DNA of 8,631 nucleotides from Eubacteriales bacterium (GCA_028692535.1 JAQUXD010000068.1:1-8631), one strand, 5' to 3'; positions 1 through 6,471 are shown, counted from the stretch's first letter. A program made the numbers and translations. The notes: generated by a model not told the origin, from the letters alone.

Positions 1-246
1 TTCTCTTCCGTCAATGAAGCAATGCGCAGCGCAGTGGTCCAATTATCGGATTATGCCATCGGACCCGAGGACTTGGATGCTTATAAGGAAGACTATGACA
101 ATTTTTCCTGGTTTGTCTGTTGCGCGCCGGCCGACGATCCTCAAATCGCAGTGGCCATCCTTCTTGTCCAAGGAGGTCAGGGAAGCTTCGGGGCGCCGGT
201 AGCCAGAGAGATCCTTGCTAAATATTTCGCCTTGGACACACCATAA
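1..246 (+). CDS. mrdA: Class B penicillin-binding protein, C-terminal fragment (probably PBP2)
   Basis: The frame is open from the first base and ends at TAA 244-246, giving the last 81 residues of a longer protein whose start and catalytic SxxK/SxN/KTG motifs lie upstream of the window. The visible part carries the end of a transpeptidase domain: a WFV strand, then APADDPQIAVAILL, the Gly-rich QGGQGSFGAPVA turn and a final helix AREILAKYF, as in class B PBPs. These enzymes cross-link peptidoglycan outside the membrane. PBP2 is preferred over PBP3 or SpoVD because a MinD-family gene follows on the same strand and rodA is close by, which is the usual clostridial mre/mrd/min neighbourhood. The 68 bases after the stop leave no room for minC. 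Family is sure; the exact subtype is inferred from context. Confidence 0.78.
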   Translation, partial: FSSVNEAMRSAVVQLSDYAIGPEDLDAYKEDYDNFSWFVCCAPADDPQIAVAILLVQGGQGSFGAPVAREILAKYFALDTP

Positions 247-270
247 ACGCTTTAATCTTCAAAGGATTAG

Positions 271-279
271 TGGTAAAAT
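271..279 (+). promoter_or_regulatory. Possible extended -10 promoter ahead of the minD-like gene
   Basis: TGGTAAAAT matches the extended -10 form TGnTATAAT with one mismatch in the hexamer. The -35 position (251-256, TTTAAT) is poor, as is common for extended -10 promoters. It would start RNA near 286, about 30 bases before the ATG at 315. The gene could equally be read through from the PBP gene upstream. Confidence 0.3.
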
Positions 280-314
280 ACAACCAAACGCTCAGAAAGT
301 AAGTACAGGTCATT

Positions 315-1034
315 ATGGGAGAAGTAATCCTTCTTGCCTCCGGAAAAGGAGGCGTCGGAAAAACCACATTTACGGCAAATCTCGGAGCCACTCTGGCCCT
401 TCGCGGAGCCAGAGTTGTTCTGATGGATCTGAATATGGGCCTTCGAAATCTGGACATCTATTTGGGGCTGGAGAACGAGGTATTGTTCGATGTGGAGGAT
501 GTGATCTCCGGTGTTTGCAATGTTCGCAAAGCATTGATCCGGGATCACCGTTTTCCGGAATTGTACCTGTTATCCGGAGCTCAATACAAAGAAGTGGTCG
601 GGATCACGCCGGCCCATATCAAGGTATTGTTTCATAAGCTGAAAGAGAATTTTGACATCATTTTGGTCGACGGTCCTGTCGGTGTGGGCGACAATTTGAA
701 AATGTCTGCTTCCGGGGTGGATCGGGCCATCGTCGTCGTTACACCGGATTACAGCGCACTGCGCAACGGCGATATGGTGGACCGTAAACTGCAGGACATG
801 GGCATCGACAGCCGATGTTATGTGGTAAACATGGTGAAACCCGAGCTTTTCGGACGCAATGTAGTCCCGGACCTGGGGGAGATGGCGGATATTTTCCGTA
901 CTTCGATGGCTGGAATCGTACAGTATGACGAGAACGTGAACATCGCAAACAATCAGGGATACCCCGTTGTATGCAAGAGGGATACATACATTGCAAGAAA
1001 TTTTGATATGATCGGAAAGAGGCTTTTCGGATAG
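315..1034 (+). CDS. minD: MinD/ParA-family ATPase, divergent and without membrane helix
   Basis: This 239-residue protein has the deviant Walker A motif GKGGVGKTT (10-18, Lys11 and Lys16) and the MinD signature GLRNLD (42-47), followed by MGLEN-like GLEN (51-54) and KALIRD. In this family the ATP-bound dimer sits on the membrane and recruits the division inhibitor MinC, with turnover by MinE. Several key positions differ. The catalytic Asp40 of E. coli MinD is Asn40 here (DLNMG), while Asp38 is kept. Switch II reads DGPVGVG (119-125) rather than D-x-PAGIE. The MinC/MinE-contact segment reads ALRNGD where MinD has AIRDAD or SVRDSD. The protein stops at KRLFG, aligned with the last helix of the ATPase fold, so the linker and amphipathic membrane-targeting helix of typical MinD (about 265-270 residues) are absent. 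A hairpin terminator follows within 25 bases. The ATG has only a weak AGG ribosome site (307-309). It may be a degenerate MinD or a repurposed paralogue; family sure, function uncertain. Confidence 0.85.
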   Translation: MGEVILLASGKGGVGKTTFTANLGATLALRGARVVLMDLNMGLRNLDIYLGLENEVLFDVEDVISGVCNVRKALIRDHRFPELYLLSGAQYKEVVGITPAHIKVLFHKLKENFDIILVDGPVGVGDNLKMSASGVDRAIVVVTPDYSALRNGDMVDRKLQDMGIDSRCYVVNMVKPELFGRNVVPDLGEMADIFRTSMAGIVQYDENVNIANNQGYPVVCKRDTYIARNFDMIGKRLFG

Positions 1035-1057
1035 GCTAAGGGGATGCTACGGCTTAG

Positions 1058-1089
1058 AGCAAAGGAGACCTGCGGTTTCTTTTGCTTTT
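1058..1089 (+). terminator. Intrinsic terminator of the minD-like gene
   Basis: A 13-base-pair stem (1058-1070 with 1074-1086) closes a three-base TGC loop and is followed by TTT, then AAAA. Two of the pairs are G-U in the + strand RNA. Read from the - strand these become A-C mismatches, so the hairpin is weaker for rodA, whose stop codon (1088-1090) sits right against it. The short T-run makes it a moderate terminator. Confidence 0.6.
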
Positions 1090-2194
1090 AAAATGTGATG
1101 AGTTTGCTGCGGATGCTCACGTTCAGCACCAAGGCCAGCGCTGTCATATTCGTGAGCAGAGAACTGCCGCCATAGCTGACGAAGGGAAGGGTGATCCCCG
1201 TGACGGGCATGATGCCCATATTCATGCCGATGTTTTCGAAAACCTGGAAAAAAAACATGGCAAAGATTCCGTAAACGATGTATTCTCCGTAATCATCCTC
1301 GGCAGCTTCACCGATTTTCAGAAGCTTAAAGAGAAAAACGGCAAAGATTAACAAAAGCATACCTCCGCCAAGAAAGCCAAGTTCTTCTCCGATCACCGCG
1401 AAGATGAAGTCGGATTCCTGCACCGGCAGCCAGTCCAGACCCTTCTGCGTGCCCAGGAAAAGACCTTTTCCGGAAAGTCCGCCGGAGCCGATCGCCATTT
1501 TCGCCTGCCAGACCTGGTAATTGCCGGCCATAGATGTATCATTCGGGTGAAAAAAAGCGAGGATACGCTGCTGCTGGTGAGGCTGAAGGATCATGTAGAC
1601 CATCGGAGAAGAGATCGTTGCCGTCAACGCGATCAATCCCAAGGCTCGATAAGCTGCTCCGGCAACGATGAGCATGACTCCTGCGATAAAGCAGTAGACC
1701 AGCGCATTGCCCAAATCGTTTTGCAATACCACGATGCCGATCACGGGTACTGTGTAGAGGAGCGCTTTCAGAATGCCTTTCAGATCCTGGAGTTCTTTAC
1801 GGTTTCGACTCAGATTAGCGGCGAACAACAGGATGAAAAGCACTTTGCCCAACTCTGCCGGCTGCAGATTGACGCTCCCCAGATCCAGCCAGCCGCGAGT
1901 TCCGTACTGCGTGCTGCCCAAAGGCGTATAGACGCTGAGCAGAAAAAAAATCGTCAGCGGATAGAGGATTTTTTCAAAACCGGAAATTTTTTTGTAATCG
2001 AAAAGAAGCGACAAAATAAGAACGCCAATACCCAGCGCGAAGGCGAATAGTTGTTTCAACATATTCCGGTCAAAGACAAAACTTCCCTCGTAGGCGGTGG
2101 ACCCGATCATTATAAAGCCGACCATCACCAGGACCACCGGCCACAGGAGCAGGAACGGATCCATGTTTTTCAAGAGATTCTTAAGGTTTCGCAA
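1088..2194 (-). CDS. rodA: RodA, SEDS-family peptidoglycan glycosyltransferase
   Basis: This is a polytopic membrane protein with about ten hydrophobic segments. It polymerises lipid II into glycan strands during elongation, working with a class B PBP. Numbered from the chosen start, SEDS landmarks are GTRGWLDLG (98-106), QPAELGK (111-117), QNDLG (158-162, usually QPDLG), MAIGSGGLSGKG, ESDFIFAVIGEELG (260-273) and TGITLPFVSYGGSS (332-345). Asp262 in ESDFIF matches the catalytic Asp of E. coli RodA. The length of 368 residues is normal. I chose TTG at 2192-2194 because GGAGG (2204-2208, - strand) lies nine bases upstream. The frame also allows TTG at 2213-2215 (375 residues, no ribosome site) and ATG at 2162-2164 (no clear site). 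RodA rather than FtsW is inferred from the loop sequence and context. In many clostridia rodA closes the mre/mrd/min operon on the same strand; here it is convergent to the minD-like gene and driven by its own promoter. Confidence 0.92.
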   Translation of the reverse strand: MRNLKNLLKNMDPFLLLWPVVLVMVGFIMIGSTAYEGSFVFDRNMLKQLFAFALGIGVLILSLLFDYKKISGFEKILYPLTIFFLLSVYTPLGSTQYGTRGWLDLGSVNLQPAELGKVLFILLFAANLSRNRKELQDLKGILKALLYTVPVIGIVVLQNDLGNALVYCFIAGVMLIVAGAAYRALGLIALTATISSPMVYMILQPHQQQRILAFFHPNDTSMAGNYQVWQAKMAIGSGGLSGKGLFLGTQKGLDWLPVQESDFIFAVIGEELGFLGGGMLLLIFAVFLFKLLKIGEAAEDDYGEYIVYGIFAMFFFQVFENIGMNMGIMPVTGITLPFVSYGGSSLLTNMTALALVLNVSIRSKLITF

Positions 2195-2249
2195 TAGAGG
2201 GAGCCTCCGGTTCAATCAGGAGAAACGAGGGGTTCAAGTGGGGTTATTC

Positions 2250-2277
2250 TTGACAGAAATACGCAGTTCATTATAAT
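2250..2277 (+). promoter_or_regulatory. Strong consensus promoter for rny
   Basis: TTGACA (2250-2255) and TATAAT (2272-2277) are both perfect matches to the housekeeping sigma consensus, separated by 16 bases. Transcription would start near 2284, giving a leader of about 120 bases before the RNase Y reading frame indicated by the ribosome site. The leader contains a small hairpin, GCCTG-TTTT-CAGGC (2360-2373), 13 bases upstream of that site. Confidence 0.75.
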
Positions 2278-2299
2278 ATAGATAGATTTGTTATATCAA
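2270..2299 (-). promoter_or_regulatory. rodA promoter, overlapping the rny promoter
   Basis: On the - strand, TTGATA (2299-2294) is followed by an 18-base spacer and a perfect TATAAT (2275-2270). This gives a start near 2263 and a leader of roughly 70 bases before the TTG start of rodA. The -10 box lies inside the palindrome ATTATAAT (2270-2277) that also supplies the -10 of the opposing promoter. Confidence 0.6.
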
Positions 2300-2352
2300 T
2301 AGATTTTCTGTAATGGAAAAGATTTCACATAGAAATTTTACCGCATAGAAGA

Positions 2353-3942
2353 TTGCACCGCCTGTTTTCAGGCTTACAAAAACCACAGAGGAGGTGTGTT
2401 ACAATAGAAGGACTGGGAATCGTTGTCAGTATCGTTGCTCTGATCGTCGGAATGCTCGTCGGATATCTGATCCGAAAGAACAATGCAGAGAAGACCATCG
2501 GCAGTGCCGAAACCATGGCCAAAAACTTGATCCTGGACGCGGAAAACCGTTCAGAAACCATTAAAAAAGAGATCGTTATAGAAGCGAAAGAGGAAGCGCA
2601 CAGAATCAGGACCGAAGCGGAAAAAGATGTGCGTGAGCGGAGAGCGGAGATCCAGAAGCAGGAACGCCGTCTATTTCAAAAAGAAGAAACAGTGGACCGG
2701 AAGCTGGAAGCGCTGGAGCAAAAGGAAGAAAGTATCGCGAAAAAGCAGCAGACGCTGGCGGATAAAGAAAAAGAGATCGACACATTTATAGAAAGACAGA
2801 TCCAGGAACTGGAGCGGATATCAGGTTGTACCGCCGACGAGGCCAAGCAACTTCTGCTCTCCAGCATCGAAAAGGAAGTGCGCCACGAAGCCTCGGTCAT
2901 GATACGGGACATCGAGAGCAAAGCCAAAGAAGAAGGCGATAAAAAAGCAAAAGAGATCATTACGGGAGCAATCCAAAGATGCGCTGCCGATCATGTGGCG
3001 GAGACCACGGTGTCTGTGGTTCCCTTGCCCAACGACGAGATGAAAGGCCGGATTATCGGTCGTGAAGGGCGCAATATACGCGCCATCGAAACGGCCACAG
3101 GAGTCGATCTGATCATCGATGACACACCGGAAGCCGTGATTCTGTCGGGATTTGATCCGGTTAGACGTGAAATTGCACGGATCGCTCTTGAAAAGCTTAT
3201 CGTGGACGGACGCATCCATCCTGCCCGGATCGAAGAGATGGTGGAGAAGGCCGAAAAAGAGGTCAATGCCATCATCAAGGAAGAAGGCGAAGCCGCCACG
3301 TTCGAGCTGGGCATTCACAACCTTCATCCTGAGCTTGTCAGGCTCCTGGGACGACTGAAGTATCGTACCAGCTACGGACAAAATGTATTAAAGCATTCCA
3401 TCGAAGTGGCGCATCTTGCCGGGTTGATGGCCGGAGAACTGGGCATGGACGTGAAACTGGCCCAGAGAGCCGGATTGCTCCACGACATCGGCAAAGCCAT
3501 GGACCACGAAGTACAGGGAACCCATGTGGACATCGGAATCGATGTGCTGCGCAAGTACAAGGAACCCGAAGCTGTGATCGATGGAATGGCTTCCCACCAC
3601 GGAGATTACGAGCCCAAGAGCGCTGAGGCTGTGCTGATCGCGGCGGCAGATGCCTTGTCGGCAGCCAGACCCGGTGCAAGACGGGAGACGCTGGACACCT
3701 ATATCAAGCGTCTGCAGAAATTGGAGGACATTGCAAATACAACGCCGGGTGTCGACAGGTCGTTTGCGATCCAGGCCGGGCGGGAAATTCGAATCATCGC
3801 CAGACCCGAAGATGTCAAGGACGATGCCATGACCTTGCTGGCCAGAGAAATCTCTCAGAAGATCGAAAGCGAGCTGGAGTATCCGGGACAGATCAAGGTG
3901 AATGTCATCCGGGAAACAAGAGCCGTGGATTTTGCACGATAA
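2353..3942 (+). CDS. rny: Ribonuclease Y
   Basis: RNase Y is the membrane-anchored endoribonuclease that starts mRNA turnover in Firmicutes. The layout is complete: one membrane segment (about residues 21-40), a long charged coiled coil (about 47-155), a KH RNA-binding domain with GRIIGREGRNIR (232-243), and an HD domain with HSIEVAHLAG, the metal-binding HD pair in LLHDIGK (His377-Asp378) and HHGD, ending in the conserved VIRETRAVDFAR. The interval given starts at TTG 2353, the only canonical in-frame start codon. The sequence argues for a later start: the ribosome site AGAGGAGG (2387-2394) lies nine bases before ATA 2404-2406, and initiating there gives 512 residues beginning EGLGIVV after the initiator, the normal RNase Y N-terminus. 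TTG 2353 has no usable ribosome site. So either AUA is used or a G was misread as A at 2406. The family call is not in doubt. Confidence 0.95.
   Translation: MHRLFSGLQKPQRRCVTIEGLGIVVSIVALIVGMLVGYLIRKNNAEKTIGSAETMAKNLILDAENRSETIKKEIVIEAKEEAHRIRTEAEKDVRERRAEIQKQERRLFQKEETVDRKLEALEQKEESIAKKQQTLADKEKEIDTFIERQIQELERISGCTADEAKQLLLSSIEKEVRHEASVMIRDIESKAKEEGDKKAKEIITGAIQRCAADHVAETTVSVVPLPNDEMKGRIIGREGRNIRAIETATGVDLIIDDTPEAVILSGFDPVRREIARIALEKLIVDGRIHPARIEEMVEKAEKEVNAIIKEEGEAATFELGIHNLHPELVRLLGRLKYRTSYGQNVLKHSIEVAHLAGLMAGELGMDVKLAQRAGLLHDIGKAMDHEVQGTHVDIGIDVLRKYKEPEAVIDGMASHHGDYEPKSAEAVLIAAADALSAARPGARRETLDTYIKRLQKLEDIANTTPGVDRSFAIQAGREIRIIARPEDVKDDAMTLLAREISQKIESELEYPGQIKVNVIRETRAVDFAR
2387..2406 (+). 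promoter_or_regulatory. rny ribosome binding site facing an ATA codon
   Basis: AGAGGAGG (2387-2394) is an excellent Shine-Dalgarno. At normal spacing in the RNase Y frame the codons are GTT (2398), ACA (2401), ATA (2404) and GAA; none is ATG, GTG or TTG. ATA sits exactly where homologues have ATG. Confidence 0.6.
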
Positions 3943-3961
3943 TCGTTACATTAATACGTAA

Positions 3962-3995
3962 AGCGAGGCCCGCAGCATCGGTTGCGGGCTTCGTT
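3962..3995 (+). terminator. Hairpin between rny and the desulfurase gene, weak terminator or attenuator
   Basis: A 13-base-pair stem (3962-3974 with 3983-3995, two G-U pairs, GC-rich core GCCCGCA/TGCGGGC) closes an eight-base loop. Only scattered T residues follow (TTCGTTC), so termination is probably incomplete. It ends 14 bases before the ATG at 4010, close to that gene's ribosome site AGAGGA (4000-4005). Confidence 0.45.
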
Positions 3996-4009
3996 CATCA
4001 GAGGACAAC

Positions 4010-5170
4010 ATGTTTGTATATTTGGACAACAGTTCAACAACGAAGCCGTACCCCTCTGTGGTTCGTGCCGTCACCCGGGCTATGGAAGCGGATTTTGGCA
4101 ACCCGTCGTCTCTTCACCGGATGGGATTGGAAGCAGAGCAGCTGATTAAAGAAGCGCGGAGCATCCTTGCCCGTTCACTTGGGGCTTCGCCCAAAGAGAT
4201 TTTTTTTACATCCGGAGGAACGGAAAGTGACAACACGGCGCTTTTCGGCGTCTGGGAGAGTCGAAAGCGACAGGGGAAGAGGATCCTTACCGGCAGCGTG
4301 GAACACCCTGCCGTTTTGCGCGCTTGCGAAAAGTTGGAAAAGATGGGAGCGGAAGTGATCTATCTTCCCGTTACGACGCAGGGTATTCTGGATATGGAAG
4401 CCTTTCAGGAAGCACTGAACGAAGACACGATCCTCGTAAGCCTGATGCATGTGAACAATGAAACAGGCGCGGTAATGCCCATCGGCGAAGTCATGCGGAT
4501 TCTGAAGCAACGGAGAATCCCGGCGGTATTTCACACCGATGCGGTGCAGTCCTACGGGAAGCTGGATCTGGATGTCCGCTCCTGCCCTGTTGATATGATC
4601 AGCCTTTCCGGCCATAAAATTCACGGGCCCAAAGGCATCGGCGCGCTCTACGTCAGAGATGGCCTTGTGTCTCAGCCCTTTCTGTACGGAGGCGGGCAGG
4701 AAAGCGGTTTTCGATCCGGAACGGAAAATGTGCCCGGAATCGCCGGCTTTGCACAAGCTGTCCGGGAGCAGTGGTCGGAGCCGGAAACCCGCATAGCTCG
4801 CATAACCCAGGTCAAAGACTATTTGCTCAAGCAACTGACAGAAACAATAACAGACCTGTCGTTCCACACGCCTGCCGACAGCGCTCCTTCCGTACTGAAC
4901 ATCGGATTTGTCGGTTGCAAGGGAGAAGTCCTGCTGCATATGTTGGAGCAATCAGACATTTTCGTATCCACGGGTTCGGCTTGTTCCTCCAAAAAAAGCG
5001 GAAGCCACGTGCTGGCGGCGATGGGCTTGAGCAAGTCTCAAATAGAAGGCGCCATACGATTCAGCTTTTCAGAAGACAATGACATCAATCAGATGGATTA
5101 CGTCGTAGAAGTGATCAGAAAGGCCGTAACCAGTCAAAGACGGCTCAGGAAGGCGTTCGCAAAGGAATAG
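4010..5170 (+). CDS. Cysteine desulfurase, NifS/IscS family (ThiI partner)
   Basis: This PLP enzyme takes sulfur from L-cysteine, forming alanine and an enzyme-bound persulfide. Seen in the 386 residues: the N-terminal YLDNSSTT, the PLP-phosphate loop TSGGTESDN (67-75), the stacking His in VEHP (His99), NNETG (149-153), HTDAVQ (Asp177, Gln180), the PLP-binding lysine in SGHKIHGPKG (Lys203), and the catalytic cysteine in STGSACSS (Cys325). Length and motif order fit a class I NifS/IscS enzyme. The ATG has the ribosome site AGAGGA (4000-4005) four bases upstream. thiI begins two bases after the stop, so the two are almost certainly translated together, as with the dedicated NifZ-ThiI pair of Bacillus subtilis. 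No iscU or other Fe-S scaffold gene is in view, so a role in tRNA thiolation is more likely than general cluster assembly. The family is certain; the exact partner is inferred from context. Confidence 0.95.
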   Translation: MFVYLDNSSTTKPYPSVVRAVTRAMEADFGNPSSLHRMGLEAEQLIKEARSILARSLGASPKEIFFTSGGTESDNTALFGVWESRKRQGKRILTGSVEHPAVLRACEKLEKMGAEVIYLPVTTQGILDMEAFQEALNEDTILVSLMHVNNETGAVMPIGEVMRILKQRRIPAVFHTDAVQSYGKLDLDVRSCPVDMISLSGHKIHGPKGIGALYVRDGLVSQPFLYGGGQESGFRSGTENVPGIAGFAQAVREQWSEPETRIARITQVKDYLLKQLTETITDLSFHTPADSAPSVLNIGFVGCKGEVLLHMLEQSDIFVSTGSACSSKKSGSHVLAAMGLSKSQIEGAIRFSFSEDNDINQMDYVVEVIRKAVTSQRRLRKAFAKE

Positions 5171-5172
5171 AT

Positions 5173-6393
5173 ATGATAAAAGATCCAGAAAAAGTATATA
5201 TTGTTCGCTGTGGAGAAACCGCGCTAAAAGGACAAAATAAACCTTATTTCGAGCGTATGCTGCTGCAGCGTATCCGGAGAGTGCTGAAGGATTTCGGCGG
5301 TTGTCAGGCCGAACGGCTCGACGGGCTGATCTTTGTGCGCGCCCCCGAGACCGTCAGCCGGGAAGACCTGCTGCGCCGGGTGGGGCACGTATTCGGAGTG
5401 GATTCCGTCAGTCCTGCCTGGGAATTGAATATTCAAGACTTGACGGACCAAGAGGCATTGGATCAGGTTGGTCTGGCTGCCGTGGCGTGGATGAAGGCCG
5501 TGGCGGAATCCGGATCGGCAAAGACCTTTAAGGTGGAGGCCAAAAGAGCGGATAAACGCTTTTCGATCCAGTCTCCTCAGATCGCCAGTATCATCGGTGG
5601 GAAAATCTTGCGCGGCTGCAAGGTGCTCACTGTGGATGTCCATCATCCGGACTGTGCTCTGCATACGGATTTTCGGAGAGGCTTCGCCTACATTTACGAT
5701 GAAGTTATATCCGGTTACGGTGGATTGCCTCTTGGCACCAACGGAAAAGGCCTGGTCCTTCTTTCCGGCGGCATTGATTCGCCTGTGGCTGCGTTCTTGA
5801 TGGCGCATCGGGGAATGCTCATCGAAGCGGTACATTTTCATTCCTTCCCATACACTTCCCAGCGCGCCTGGGAAAAAGTGAAGGATCTGGGCGGGATCCT
5901 GACTGTTTACTGTGAACGCATTCGTATTCATAGCATCAATCTGCTTCCGGTCCAAGAGCAGATTGCCGAGAAATGCCCTCCTGAGCAGATGACGCTTCTG
6001 GTTCGTCGATATATGATGAAGATCGCCCGAATCATCGCTGAGCAAACGGAATGCAATATGCTGATTACCGGAGAAAATCTGGGGCAGGTAGCCAGCCAGA
6101 CCGCAGAAGCTATTGTTGTGACGGATCACGCCGCCGGGATGCCGGTGATGAGACCGCTTATTGCAATGGACAAAGTGGACATTATGGACACGGCTCGTCA
6201 GATTGGGACTTACGAAACCTCCATTCTGCCCTACGAGGATTGCTGCACGGTGTTCTTGCCCAAGCATCCGACCACACGCCCCAGGCTTCAGGATATTCTG
6301 GCTTCGGAAGCCTTACTGGACGAAACTGAACTGATTCGCCTGGCGTTGGCGTCAGAAGAGATCGTTACACTGCAACCCCGCGACGAGTTGTAA
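5173..6393 (+). CDS. thiI: tRNA 4-thiouridine synthase ThiI
   Basis: ThiI adenylates uridine 8 of tRNA and replaces oxygen with sulfur delivered from a cysteine desulfurase; some versions also serve thiamine thiazole synthesis. The 406 residues show an N-terminal ferredoxin-like part (VRCGETALKGQN, about 11-22), a THUMP domain (about 60-175, with HHPD and FRRGFAYIY), and a PP-loop ATPase domain with LLSGGIDSP (196-204), HFHSFPYTS (221-229) and TGENLGQVASQT (299-310). The C-terminus has PYEDCCTVF (353-361), whose cysteines correspond to the region of the catalytic Cys344 of E. coli ThiI. There is no C-terminal rhodanese domain, as is usual in Firmicutes, so persulfide must come directly from the desulfurase encoded two bases upstream. 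The ribosome site AAAGGA (about 5160-5165) lies within the end of that gene. Confidence 0.96.
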   Translation: MIKDPEKVYIVRCGETALKGQNKPYFERMLLQRIRRVLKDFGGCQAERLDGLIFVRAPETVSREDLLRRVGHVFGVDSVSPAWELNIQDLTDQEALDQVGLAAVAWMKAVAESGSAKTFKVEAKRADKRFSIQSPQIASIIGGKILRGCKVLTVDVHHPDCALHTDFRRGFAYIYDEVISGYGGLPLGTNGKGLVLLSGGIDSPVAAFLMAHRGMLIEAVHFHSFPYTSQRAWEKVKDLGGILTVYCERIRIHSINLLPVQEQIAEKCPPEQMTLLVRRYMMKIARIIAEQTECNMLITGENLGQVASQTAEAIVVTDHAAGMPVMRPLIAMDKVDIMDTARQIGTYETSILPYEDCCTVFLPKHPTTRPRLQDILASEALLDETELIRLALASEEIVTLQPRDEL

Positions 6394-6400
6394 TTAACCC

Positions 6401-6429
6401 TTGCAAAAGGATTCAAAAGGTGGTTTAAT
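6401..6429 (+). promoter_or_regulatory. Candidate promoter of the bcd-etf operon
   Basis: TTGCAA (6401-6406, four of six to consensus) and TTTAAT (6424-6429, five of six) are 17 bases apart. The start would fall near 6436, leaving a leader of about 100 bases. The spacer holds two copies of CAAAAGG (6404-6410 and 6414-6420), ten bases apart and so on one DNA face, which could be an activator site. Downstream is an imperfect dyad (6439-6471). No clear terminator for thiI precedes it, so read-through is possible. Confidence 0.4.
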
Positions 6430-6438
6430 GATAATCGT

Positions 6439-6471
6439 GCGGCGTTTGTCATTTATTTATCAAACTACCGC
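6439..6471. repeat. Imperfect inverted repeat in the thiI-bcd gap
   Basis: GCGG (6439-6442) pairs with CCGC (6468-6471) and GTTTG (6444-6448) with CAAAC (6461-6465), around an AT-rich 12-base centre. It may be an operator or a leader hairpin for the bcd operon. There is no T-run, so it is not an intrinsic terminator. Confidence 0.35.

Noticed and set aside
246..315. Hidden minC remnant between the PBP gene and the minD-like gene
   Set aside because: The 68-base gap is AT-rich leader-like sequence with no open frame resembling MinC.
1032..1057. Minor frame continuation that might restore a membrane helix to the MinD-like protein
   Set aside because: Only about two dozen bases separate the stop from the terminator stem and no frame there encodes an amphipathic helix, so a simple frameshift does not explain the short C-terminus.
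2195..2215. Upstream TTG start of rodA at 2213-2215
   Set aside because: No Shine-Dalgarno precedes it, while GGAGG stands nine bases before the TTG at 2192-2194.
2313..2348. Eleven-codon ORF in the rny leader (ATG 2313, TAG 2346)
   Set aside because: No ribosome site precedes the ATG and the length is within chance for such sequence.
4175..4951. Open frame of 258 codons on the - strand inside the desulfurase gene
   Set aside because: Fully overlapped by a complete enzyme with all catalytic motifs; the antisense product resembles no family I know.
5224..6267. Open frame of 347 codons on the - strand opposite thiI
   Set aside because: It lies wholly inside the well-supported thiI frame, shows no recognisable domain and has an odd His/Arg/Gln-rich composition typical of an antisense shadow.
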